The notes below the pieces were generated by a model. It worked only from the letters and a program-made list of their open reading frames with translations. It searched no databases and had not been told where the DNA came from. 21,692 bases of DNA, taken from contig CAVDRM010000034.1 of assembly GCA_963611355.1 (NCBI GenBank), forward strand, positions 1 through 21,692, in the 5' to 3' direction. The position numbers were made by a program, and so were the translations under genes. The number at the start of each line of letters is the position of its first letter. The first letter of the stretch is position 1. Positions 7,978-16,693 of this stretch are shown here, piece after piece. Source of the stretch: CAVDRM01 sp963611355. GTDB taxonomy: Bacteria > Bacillota > Clostridia > Christensenellales > Aristaeellaceae.

Positions 7978-9456
7978 ATGATGGAACGGCTGAACGGACA
8001 GCAAAAAGCTACGGTGCAGCGCCCCGTGAAGGTGCTGCAATTCGGTGAGGGCAATTTCCTCCGCGCTTTTGTGGATGACATGATTGACATTGCGAACGAG
8101 GAAACGGCGCTGAATGCCGGTATCGTGCTGGTCAAAAACATCGAGCTGGGCAATTTGGCTGCCTTTCATGAGCAGGACTGCCTGTACACCGTCCTGCTGC
8201 GCGGCCTTCGGGACGGAAGGCCTGTGGAAGAGGAGCGCCTGATTACCTCCGTGCAGGACGCGGTGGATGCCTATGCCGAATATGAAAAATACGCGGCGTT
8301 TGCCAAATCGGACACCCTGCAGTTCATCGTTTCCAACACCACGGAGGCGGGCATCGTGCTGGACGAAAGCGACCGGTTTGACCTCTGCCCCCCGCGCACC
8401 TATCCCGCCAAGCTGTGCAAATTCCTCTTTGAACGCGCCGAGGCGTTTGACTATGCCAAGGACAAGGGGCTGGTCGTCCTGCCCGTTGAGCTGATTGACG
8501 ACAACGGCATCCAATTAAAGCGCTGCGTGAAGGCGCTGGCGAACATTTGGAACTTAGGCGGGCGCTTTGAGCAATGGCTGGACGAGGCGTGCGTTTTCAC
8601 GTCGACCTTGGTTGACCGCATCGTGACGGGCTATCCGCGGGATGAGGCCGACCGCCAGGCTATCTGGGAACGCCTTGGCTATGAGGACAGGCTGCTGGTT
8701 ACGGGCGAACCGTTTGCGCTTTGGGTCATTGAATCCCCGCGTGATTTGAGCGACGTCCTGCCCCTGCCGAAGTGCGGCCTGCCCGTCATCTTTACGGACA
8801 ACCAGCGCCCCTATAAGCAGCGCAAGGTGCGTATCCTGAACGGCGCGCATACGTCCTTTGTCCCCGCCGCCTTCCAGTGCGGGTATGACTATGTGCTGCA
8901 GGGAATGCAGGACCCGCTGATTAAGGAATTCATGCAGCGCACCCTGTATGATGAGGTCATCCCCACCCTGACGCTGCCCAAGGAGGATTTGATGTCCTTT
9001 GCGGAGGCGGTCACGGGGCGGTTTGAAAATCCCTTCATCCGCCATGCGCTCCTGTCCATCTGCCTGAACTGCGTTTCCAAGTGGCGCGCCCGCTGCCTGC
9101 CGAGCGTCCTTGGCTATGTTGAAAAGACGGGCAAGCTGCCGCCGCATCTGACCTTCTCGATGGCCTCCATGATGGCGCTGTATCACGGCGGGCATATCGA
9201 AAACGGGCACTTAATCTGCAAGCGAAACGGAGAGGCTTACGCCCTGCAGGACGATGAGGCCGTCCTGCGCTTCTTTGAGCAGGGCAACAGTCTGCCGCCC
9301 GAAAAGCTTGTGCATGATTTCCTTTCCGATGAAGCATTCTTCGGGCAGGATTTGACGAAGCTCAAGGGCTTTGAGGCTTCCGTGCTGCAAAGCTATCGGG
9401 ATATTCTGGCCAAAGGAATGCGGACGGCGATGACGGAGAGGTTTCATGATGCGTGA
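7978..9456 (+). CDS. uxaB: Tagaturonate reductase (altronate oxidoreductase)
   Basis: A 492-residue NAD-dependent polyol dehydrogenase of the mannitol dehydrogenase family. It reduces D-tagaturonate to D-altronate in the cytoplasm. The N-terminal nucleotide-binding segment V-L-Q-F-G-E-G-N-F-L-R-A-F-V-D (near residues 19-33) is typical of UxaB, and R-K-V-R-I-L-N-G-A-H-T is the family's catalytic-region motif; I prefer UxaB over the fructuronate-specific UxuB on that basis and because uxaA follows. The ATG at 7978 or 7981 is chosen from AAGGAAG just upstream and from the promoter position; the ATG at 7918 precedes the transcription start. Its end overlaps the start of uxaA by 11 bases, indicating a translationally coupled operon. 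Confidence 0.93.
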   Translation: MMERLNGQQKATVQRPVKVLQFGEGNFLRAFVDDMIDIANEETALNAGIVLVKNIELGNLAAFHEQDCLYTVLLRGLRDGRPVEEERLITSVQDAVDAYAEYEKYAAFAKSDTLQFIVSNTTEAGIVLDESDRFDLCPPRTYPAKLCKFLFERAEAFDYAKDKGLVVLPVELIDDNGIQLKRCVKALANIWNLGGRFEQWLDEACVFTSTLVDRIVTGYPRDEADRQAIWERLGYEDRLLVTGEPFALWVIESPRDLSDVLPLPKCGLPVIFTDNQRPYKQRKVRILNGAHTSFVPAAFQCGYDYVLQGMQDPLIKEFMQRTLYDEVIPTLTLPKEDLMSFAEAVTGRFENPFIRHALLSICLNCVSKWRARCLPSVLGYVEKTGKLPPHLTFSMASMMALYHGGHIENGHLICKRNGEAYALQDDEAVLRFFEQGNSLPPEKLVHDFLSDEAFFGQDLTKLKGFEASVLQSYRDILAKGMRTAMTERFHDA

Positions 9457-10930
9457 GCTGTTGAAAATCAACCCGCGGGATACCGTGGCCGTGGCGCTTC
9501 GCCCTTTGCAAAAAGGCGAAACGGCGGAGACGGACGATGAAAAAATTGTTCTGCTGACCGACGTTTCCGCCGGACACAAGGTCGCCCTTCGGGATATTGC
9601 GTCGGGCGAAACGGTCATCAAATACGGCTGTCCCATCGGCCGCGCCACCGAGGACATCCAAAAGGGCAGCCATGTGCATACGCACAACCTGCATACGCTG
9701 CTGAGCGGCGAGCTTGCGTATGCCTATCGTCCCGTGAACAGGGAGCAAAAGCGGCAGCCCCCCGCCGTCTTCATGGGCTATGCGCGTGAAAACGCCACGG
9801 TCGGCGTGCGCAATGAATTGTGGATTCTGCCGACCGTCGGCTGTGTCAACGATGTCGCCAGAGCGCTGGAGCGCAAGGCGCAGACACTTGTGGGCGGCGG
9901 CGTAGAGGGCGTGTATGCCTTCCCGCATCCCTACGGCTGCTCCCAGATGGGCGATGACCAGGAAAACACCCGGACGGTCTTGGCGGACTTGGCGGCGCAT
10001 CCCAATGCGGGCGGCGTGTTAGTGCTGGGCCTCGGCTGTGAAAACAGCGGCGTGGAGGAAATCCGTAAGCGCCTTCCGGACGGCGCGGGCAGCCGAATCC
10101 GCTTCCTTGTCTGCCAGCAGGTGGAGGACGAAATCAGGGAAGGCATGGCGCTGCTGTCTGAATTGGCGGACGGGATGCGAAGCGAACGGCGCGTTCCCTG
10201 TCCCGCGTCCAAGCTGGTCGTCGGGCTTAAATGCGGCGGCTCGGACGGATTCAGCGGCATCACCGCCAACCCTGTCATCGGCGGCTTTTCGGATCTGCTG
10301 ACCGCGCAGGGCGGCAGCACCATTTTGACCGAGGTACCGGAGATGTTCGGCGCGGAGACCATTCTGATGGAGCGGTGCGGCACGAAGGAGTTGTTCGACA
10401 AGACCGTGCGCCTCATCAACGATTTCAAGCGCTATTTTGAGGAGCATCACCAGACCATCTACGAAAATCCGTCTCCCGGCAACAAGGCGGGCGGCATCAG
10501 CACATTGGAGGACAAGGCGCTGGGCTGCACGCAAAAAAGCGGTTTTTCGCCTGTGCGGGACGTGCTTTCCTACGGCGAAAGGCTGCACACGGCGGGCTTG
10601 AACCTGCTCTCCGCGCCCGGCAATGATTTGGTGGCGGCAACGGCCTTGGCCGCGTCCGGCGCACAAATCGTTCTGTTCTCAACGGGACGCGGTACGCCCT
10701 TTGCTTCGCCCGTGCCGACGCTGAAGATTGCCTCGAACACGCCGCTGGCGCAGAAAAAGCACGGCTGGATTGACTTTGATGCGGGAGAAATGCTGGACGG
10801 CAAGACCCTGCCCGACCTGTCGCAGCGCCTGATGGATTTGGTGCTGGCCGTGGCCGGCGGCCGTCTCGTCCGCAGCGAGGAAAACGGGTACCATGATATG
10901 GCCATATTCAAGACGGGCGTCACTTTATAA
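9446..10930 (+). CDS. uxaA: Altronate dehydratase
   Basis: A 494-residue altronate dehydratase (UxaA/GarD family), removing water from D-altronate to give 2-keto-3-deoxy-D-gluconate. The N-terminal ~95 residues are a SAF domain (ending around G-S-H-V-H-T-H-N-L). The rest is the dehydratase body, with G-Y-A-R-E-N, R-N-E-L-W-I-L-P-T-V-G-C, the P-Y-G-C-S-Q segment, L-G-L-G-C-E-N, L-K-C-G-G-S-D-G-F-S-G and S-T-G-R-G-T-P. The full domain set is present, as in single-chain UxaA. GGAGAGG lies 4 or 7 bases before the tandem ATGs at 9446 and 9449; either may be used. It overlaps uxaB, with which it is certainly cotranscribed. No clear terminator follows, so some readthrough into eda is possible. Confidence 0.95.
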   Translation: MMRELLKINPRDTVAVALRPLQKGETAETDDEKIVLLTDVSAGHKVALRDIASGETVIKYGCPIGRATEDIQKGSHVHTHNLHTLLSGELAYAYRPVNREQKRQPPAVFMGYARENATVGVRNELWILPTVGCVNDVARALERKAQTLVGGGVEGVYAFPHPYGCSQMGDDQENTRTVLADLAAHPNAGGVLVLGLGCENSGVEEIRKRLPDGAGSRIRFLVCQQVEDEIREGMALLSELADGMRSERRVPCPASKLVVGLKCGGSDGFSGITANPVIGGFSDLLTAQGGSTILTEVPEMFGAETILMERCGTKELFDKTVRLINDFKRYFEEHHQTIYENPSPGNKAGGISTLEDKALGCTQKSGFSPVRDVLSYGERLHTAGLNLLSAPGNDLVAATALAASGAQIVLFSTGRGTPFASPVPTLKIASNTPLAQKKHGWIDFDAGEMLDGKTLPDLSQRLMDLVLAVAGGRLVRSEENGYHDMAIFKTGVTL

Positions 10931-11018
10931 CGGATTATAACGGACGGCGTACAGAGCGTGCAACATGAAAAGCGAGGAAATAATATTTCATTTTCTTTTT
11001 TGTCCGCCGCTTGCCGCT
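10931..11018. other. uxaA-eda intergenic segment
   Basis: No gene is seen. An AT-rich weak inverted repeat (GAAATA-A-TATTTC) followed by a T-rich stretch near 10990-11001 might be a poor terminator for uxaA, but its stem is too weak to call. Confidence 0.3.
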
Positions 11019-11047
11019 TTGACAGCGCCGATGCAATGCGCTATAAT
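11019..11047 (+). promoter_or_regulatory. Consensus sigma-A promoter of eda
   Basis: A perfect TTGACA (11019-11024), exactly 17 bases, then a perfect TATAAT (11042-11047), followed by AGGGAGGG as ribosome binding site before the ATG at 11080. I see no copy of the TGTAA-N4-TTAC element here. The gene may therefore be expressed independently of the divergent uronate promoters. Confidence 0.93.
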
Positions 11048-11079
11048 ATAACCGCAAACAATGAGGGAGGGATTCAGAC

Positions 11080-12036
11080 ATGGATATCATCAAACAGCTT
11101 TCTTTGGCAGGGCTCGTTCCGGTCATTAAGGTCGAGGATGCGGCGGATGCCGTGCCGCTTTGCCGGGCGCTTTCAAACGGCGGTCTGCCCGTTGCGGAAA
11201 TCACCTTCCGCACGGCGGCGGCTAAGGAGGCCATCCGCCTTGTGCATGAGGCGCTGCCGGATGTGCTGCTGGGCGCGGGCACGGTGCTGACCCGTGAGCA
11301 GGTGGATGAGGCTGTCGCCGCCGGCGCCGGCTACATCGTTTCCCCCGGACTCAACCGCAGCATCGTGCAGTACTGCAAGGAAAAGGGCGTGCCAATCGTC
11401 CCCGGCTGCTCCAATCCCAGCGATATCGAAATTGCGCTGGAGGAGGGCATAAAGACAGTGAAGTTCTTCCCCGCCGAGGCGCTGGGTGGTCTGCCGGTCA
11501 TCAAGGCCATGTCCGCGCCCTACGGCGATGTGACCTTCCTGCCCACCGGCGGCGTCAACGAAAAAAATCTGAACGATTATCTGTCCTTCCGCAAGGTCAT
11601 TGCCTGCGGCGGGAGCTGGATGGTGCCGGCAGATGCCGTTGCCGCCAAGGACTGGCAGCGCATTGAGAACCTGACCCGCAGCGCCGTCAACACCATGCTG
11701 GGCTTGGAATTAAAGCATGTCGGCGTGAACAGCGGCGACCCGGAAACCGCCGCCCGCGATGCCGGAATGCTGGCCAAGCTGCTGGGCTGGCCGCTGGAGG
11801 AGCGCTCCAAGGGCATTTTCGTCAAGGATGCCTTTGAGGTCATGAAAATTCCCTTCAGGGGAAAGAATGGTCATATCGCCATCGCCTGCAACGATGCGGC
11901 ACGCGCCCGCTGGCATATGGAGCGCCGCGGCTTCGTCTTCGATGATGAAAGCGCCGGCATGAAGAACGGCAGGCTCAACATGATTTATCTGAAGGATGAC
12001 ATTGCCGGCTTTGCCATTCATCTGCTGCAGAAGTAA
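11080..12036 (+). CDS. eda: KDPG aldolase with C-terminal VOC-like domain
   Basis: A 318-residue protein. Residues 1-205 are a KDPG/KHG aldolase, splitting 2-keto-3-deoxy-6-phosphogluconate into pyruvate and glyceraldehyde 3-phosphate. Visible catalytic elements are E40 and R44 in A-E-I-T-F-R-T, G-A-G-T-V-L, the Schiff-base lysine K128 in V-K-F-F-P-A-E-A, P-T-G-G-V and the phosphate-binding G-G-S-W. Ordinary Eda ends near here at about 210 residues. This protein continues with ~110 residues (from L-K-H-V-G-V-N) resembling a glyoxalase/VOC fold: an initial beta-strand, a helix carrying A-A-R-D-A-G-M-L-A-K-L-L-G, and a final I-Y-L-K-D-D segment. I see no complete VOC metal site. It completes the uronate pathway but has its own strong promoter and terminator. 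Function of the extra domain is unknown. Confidence 0.95.
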   Translation: MDIIKQLSLAGLVPVIKVEDAADAVPLCRALSNGGLPVAEITFRTAAAKEAIRLVHEALPDVLLGAGTVLTREQVDEAVAAGAGYIVSPGLNRSIVQYCKEKGVPIVPGCSNPSDIEIALEEGIKTVKFFPAEALGGLPVIKAMSAPYGDVTFLPTGGVNEKNLNDYLSFRKVIACGGSWMVPADAVAAKDWQRIENLTRSAVNTMLGLELKHVGVNSGDPETAARDAGMLAKLLGWPLEERSKGIFVKDAFEVMKIPFRGKNGHIAIACNDAARARWHMERRGFVFDDESAGMKNGRLNMIYLKDDIAGFAIHLLQK

Positions 12037-12052
12037 GATATCACCGCGCAAC

Positions 12053-12081
12053 AAACGACCGCACAGGATGCGGTCGTTTTT
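12053..12081 (+). terminator. Terminator of eda
   Basis: ACGACCGCA / TGCGGTCGT stem (9 bp, extendable by A-T pairs) with loop CAGGA, followed by T residues. It lies 17 bases after the stop codon. Confidence 0.93.
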
Positions 12082-12156
12082 ATATGGGAAAGGACAATCA
12101 GCAGACAGAACCCGATTTTTGATTTTCCGTTCCCAAACAAGAACGGCTTCAGATGC

Positions 12157-12185
12157 TTGACAAATACGGTATGGGGGTATATGAT
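12157..12185 (+). promoter_or_regulatory. csoR-copA promoter with CsoR box
   Basis: TTGACA (12157-12162), 17-base spacer, TATGAT (12180-12185). The spacer is almost entirely filled by ATACGGTATGGGGGTAT (12164-12180), the G-tract element expected for a CsoR operator in Bacillota. CsoR bound there would exclude RNA polymerase until Cu(I) releases it. The promoter is directly visible; the CsoR-box identification is by resemblance. Confidence 0.87.
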
Positions 12186-12217
12186 TTCCTTGCCGAAAGG
12201 CGAAAGGAGACGGGAGC

Positions 12218-12529
12218 ATGGAAGAACATACCCACTGCTGTCACTGCTCGGCGCGGCGCAAGGAGCGCTCGCCGGAGGAGTACAAAAGGCTGATTCATCG
12301 CTTGAACCGCATTGAGGGGCAGGTGCGCGGCATCCGCAAAATGGTGGAGGAATGCGCGTACTGTCCGGATATTTTGGTGCAGTCCGCTGCGGTCAGCGCT
12401 GCGGTCAATGCCTTTAATCGGGAGCTGCTGGCGAACCACATCAAGACCTGCGTCGCGCAGGATATCCGTACGGGCAGGGATGAGGCGGTGGACGAGCTGC
12501 TGGCAACGATGAAAAAACTGATGAAATAA
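12218..12529 (+). CDS. csoR: Copper-sensing repressor CsoR
   Basis: A 103-residue all-helical repressor of the CsoR/RcnR family. Family hallmarks are R-L-N-R-I-E-G-Q-V-R-G-I (28-39) and the Cu(I) ligand set Cys-His-Cys: C49 in Y-C-P-D-I-L, then H74 and C78 in N-H-I-K-T-C. An additional C46 lies three residues before the first ligand. The N-terminal tail is rich in candidate ligands (H-T-H-C-C-H-C, residues 4-10). The gene lies 24 bases upstream of copA and directly behind a promoter carrying a CsoR-type box, so it should repress its own operon and release it when Cu(I) rises. A CsoR-like sulfur or nickel sensor is less likely given the neighbour. Confidence 0.94.
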   Translation: MEEHTHCCHCSARRKERSPEEYKRLIHRLNRIEGQVRGIRKMVEECAYCPDILVQSAAVSAAVNAFNRELLANHIKTCVAQDIRTGRDEAVDELLATMKKLMK

Positions 12530-12553
12530 CGCATGTTTGAAGGAGCATCTGTC

Positions 12554-15076
<2,523 letters not shown>

Positions 15077-15083
15077 AGGTATG

Positions 15084-15123
15084 GCGGGAAAAGGGGCTTT
15101 TTTGAAAAATCCCTTTTTCCCGC
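15084..15123 (+). terminator. Hairpin after copA
   Basis: A long stem (GCGGGAAAAGGG against CCCTTTTTCCCGC) directly after the copA stop. It lacks a trailing T-tract, so it may be an RNA 3'-end stabiliser or part of a compound terminator with the element at 15157-15199. Confidence 0.55.
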
Positions 15124-15133
15124 GCCGTTATCC

Positions 15134-15199
15134 GATGCTTTTTGCATCTAAACCACAGCCGCTCAGAACACGGGGATGCAAACAGAAACGGCTTTTTTT
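15134..15199 (+). terminator. Possible second terminator element after copA
   Basis: GATGC-TTTTT-GCATC (15134-15148) is followed by AGCCG (15157-15161) pairing with CGGCT (15189-15193) across a long loop and then a run of seven T residues. The stem is short, so this is a weak terminator call, but the T-run makes it the likely end of the copper transcript before the ECF promoter. Confidence 0.4.
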
Positions 15200-15206
15200 A
15201 TTTTTC

Positions 15207-15237
15207 TTCAATAAATTTCACTTCCCGTCCGTCTAAT
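15207..15237 (+). promoter_or_regulatory. ECF-type promoter P1 of the sigma/anti-sigma operon
   Basis: TTCAAT (15207-15212), 17 bases, CGTCTAAT (15230-15237). It does not resemble a sigma-A promoter but has the CGTC-type -10 seen at ECF promoters. An element of the same spacing stands before the paralogue at 16694. About 43 of 58 bases from the -35 onward match without gaps by my hand count. Most likely recognised by the sigma factor encoded immediately downstream. Confidence 0.75.
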
Positions 15238-15275
15238 CAATGCACAAGCGCTTGAGCAGGAAGGAAGATACCGGC

Positions 15276-15740
15276 TTGACCAAGGATGAATTCACCTCGC
15301 GTGTCATCGCGGCGGAGGGCACCCTGTACCGCGTGGCACGCAGCTACCTCAGAGGGGAGCAGGACTGTCTGGATGCCGTGCAGGAGGCTATCCTCAAGGC
15401 ATGGCAGAAGCAGAACACCCTGCGGCAGGAGGCGTACTTTGAAACCTGGCTGACCCGCATTTTGATTCATGAGGCGGTCGCCATTCTGCGGCGTCAAAAG
15501 CGCATGATTCCTGTGGAGAACGTGCCGGAAACGCCGTCTCCGCCGAGTAATGACCTTGCTCTGCGCGATGCGCTGGACCGTCTGCCGCAGAAAATGCGCA
15601 CGGCCGCCGTGCTGTTCTACATGGAGGGCTTCTCCATCGAGGAGACGGCGAACATCATGCGTGCCCCCAAGGGCACGGTATCATCTTGGCTTCATTACGC
15701 ACGACAACGGCTGAAGGACATGCTGACGGAGGATGTTTGA
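15276..15740 (+). CDS. ECF-family RNA polymerase sigma factor
   Basis: A 154-residue sigma factor (166 if begun at 15240) that redirects RNA polymerase, presumably on an envelope signal. Region 2 is recognisable in D-A-V-Q-E-A-I-L-K-A-W followed by E-T-W-L-T-R-I-L-I. Region 4 follows in L-P-Q-K-M-R-T-A-A-V-L-F-Y, the helix-turn-helix S-I-E-E-T-A-N-I-M, and K-G-T-V-S-S-W-L. I place the start at the TTG at 15276 because GGAAGGAAG lies 8 bases upstream. The ATG at 15240 sits only two bases after the predicted -10, at or before the transcription start, with no ribosome binding site; use of that ATG as a leaderless start cannot be excluded. The stop is one base from the start of the putative anti-sigma gene. 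Autoregulation through P1 is inferred. Confidence 0.88.
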   Translation: MTKDEFTSRVIAAEGTLYRVARSYLRGEQDCLDAVQEAILKAWQKQNTLRQEAYFETWLTRILIHEAVAILRRQKRMIPVENVPETPSPPSNDLALRDALDRLPQKMRTAAVLFYMEGFSIEETANIMRAPKGTVSSWLHYARQRLKDMLTEDV

Positions 15741-15741
15741 T

Positions 15742-16518
15742 ATGCGGAATCAAAAAGAGTGGCAGCAGGCCTATGAGCCGCTGCCGGACAAGCTGCATCA
15801 GACGGTTTGTTTCACACTGGACAATTTGGAGGAGAAAAAAATGAAAAAGGCTTCTGTCAGAACGATTATCATTGCGATGGCGCTGGTCATTGCCGTATGC
15901 GGCACGGCGGTCGCGCTCATGGACAGCAAAACGGCTGAGCTTTTCGGCTGGTTTTACGGCGAGGAGACCAAGAATGCCCTGCTGAACGGCGATGTGGCCG
16001 TGTCCGGCGAAAGCTATACGCTGGGCGACGTCGTCTACACCTTGGATGATGTGGTCTATTCCGAAGGCACCTTGTACGGCACGGGCACAATCAGCGCCAA
16101 GGAAGGCGCGAACGTCGTGCTGATGGCCGAAGACTATTCCGTCAATGACCCTGCCGGCTACATACTGCACTTCGGCGAAGAGACAATCCCCGCTGATGCG
16201 AAGACCTATCTGCAGCTTGCGGAAGAAAAGGGCGCAGGCATCCTTCAGGTGCGTCTTACCCCCAACGGCCTCCTTGCGGGCGGCGAGCTGATCTGCACGG
16301 AAAGCATCGGCTATGAAGTCGTTCCGCAGACGGACGGCACCTTCCGCTTTGCCTTTGAAATTTCCAACGAGCAGGGCGACCTTGCGCGGCAGGATTCTTA
16401 CGAGCTGAGCCTGTACATCCGCAACGGCGCGATGAATGCCGACGGCACGCTGAGCGAACGTGAGCAGTGGGAAAGCGCGGACTGGACAGTGACCGTCTTC
16501 CCGCAGGTGCAGAAGTAA
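15742..16518 (+). CDS. Putative membrane-anchored anti-sigma factor
   Basis: A 258-residue protein. Residues 1-33 are a short, charged, probably helical cytoplasmic segment (E-W-Q-Q-A-Y-E-P-L-P), of the kind found on small anti-sigma partners of Clostridia ECF factors. Residues 41-60 are one hydrophobic span (T-I-I-I-A-M-A-L-V-I onward). The remaining ~195 residues form an external domain with G-D-V-V-Y-T-L, L-Y-G-T-G, V-N-D-P-A-G-Y, L-T-P-N-G-L and I-S-N-E-Q-G-D. Start 15742 has CGGAGG 9 bases upstream; the ATG at 15733 is too close. Codons for L-E-E create GGAGGAG (15828-15834) six bases before an in-frame ATG at 15841, which could yield a 225-residue form without the cytoplasmic segment. 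Anti-sigma function is inferred from position and topology. The ectodomain family is not recognised. Confidence 0.72.
   Translation: MRNQKEWQQAYEPLPDKLHQTVCFTLDNLEEKKMKKASVRTIIIAMALVIAVCGTAVALMDSKTAELFGWFYGEETKNALLNGDVAVSGESYTLGDVVYTLDDVVYSEGTLYGTGTISAKEGANVVLMAEDYSVNDPAGYILHFGEETIPADAKTYLQLAEEKGAGILQVRLTPNGLLAGGELICTESIGYEVVPQTDGTFRFAFEISNEQGDLARQDSYELSLYIRNGAMNADGTLSEREQWESADWTVTVFPQVQK
15828..15843 (+). promoter_or_regulatory. Possible internal ribosome binding site and second start
   Basis: GGAGGAG, six A residues, then ATG in frame (15841), followed by codons for M-K-K-A-S-V. The arrangement is as good as any true start in this window, and it is positionally equivalent to the ribosome binding site and start of the downstream paralogue (GGAGG 16681-16685, ATG 16694). 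Confidence 0.5.
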
Positions 16519-16524
16519 CGAAAG

Positions 16525-16552
16525 CAGCGGGCTGCCCGCTCAAATCGGGCAG
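16525..16552 (+). repeat. Inverted repeats between the two paralogues
   Basis: AGCGGGC-T-GCCCGCT (about 16526-16540) overlaps a second hairpin, CTGCCCG (16532-16538) with CGGGCAG (16546-16552). The two stems are mutually exclusive. There is no T-run after either, so a simple terminator is unlikely. It could stabilise or attenuate the upstream transcript. Confidence 0.5.
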
Positions 16553-16577
16553 TCACTTATACAAGAAAAAATTTTCA

Positions 16578-16608
16578 TTCAAACATTTTTGTGTCCTGTT
16601 CGTCTAAT
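16578..16608 (+). promoter_or_regulatory. ECF-type promoter P2, duplicate of P1
   Basis: TTCAAA (16578-16583), 17 bases, CGTCTAAT (16601-16608). Similarity to P1 continues beyond the -10 through the position equivalent to the sigma gene's ribosome binding site (about 16635) and then fades. This places the secreted paralogue under the same sigma factor. Confidence 0.75.
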
Positions 16609-16610
16609 CC

Positions 16611-16679
16611 ATGAACAGGCGCTCGAGCGGGACGGCGAACGGCCGGACGGCATCGGGCGATGACTTTCATAGTCAATGA
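16611..16679 (+). pseudogene. Relic of the sigma-gene leader (22-codon reading frame)
   Basis: This stretch aligns with the 5' end of the sigma operon transcript. It opens ATG-AAC-AGG-CGC where the first copy has ATG-CAC-AAG-CGC, and ends in TGA at 16677-16679, two bases before the GGAGG of the next gene. Differences from the first copy fall at all codon positions, so protein conservation is not evident. It is best read as a duplicated leader left after deletion of the sigma gene. A leader peptide coupled to the next gene is a less likely alternative. Confidence 0.4.
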
Positions 16680-16693
16680 TGGAGGAAATCATG

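Noticed and set aside
10976..11003. AT-rich inverted repeat after uxaA as a terminator
   Set aside because: The stem is only A-T pairs plus one G-C pair and would be unstable.
12127..12146. CCGTTC / GAACGG hairpin upstream of csoR as a terminator or riboswitch
   Set aside because: Six-bp stem with an eight-base loop and no T-run; eda already has a strong terminator at 12053-12081.
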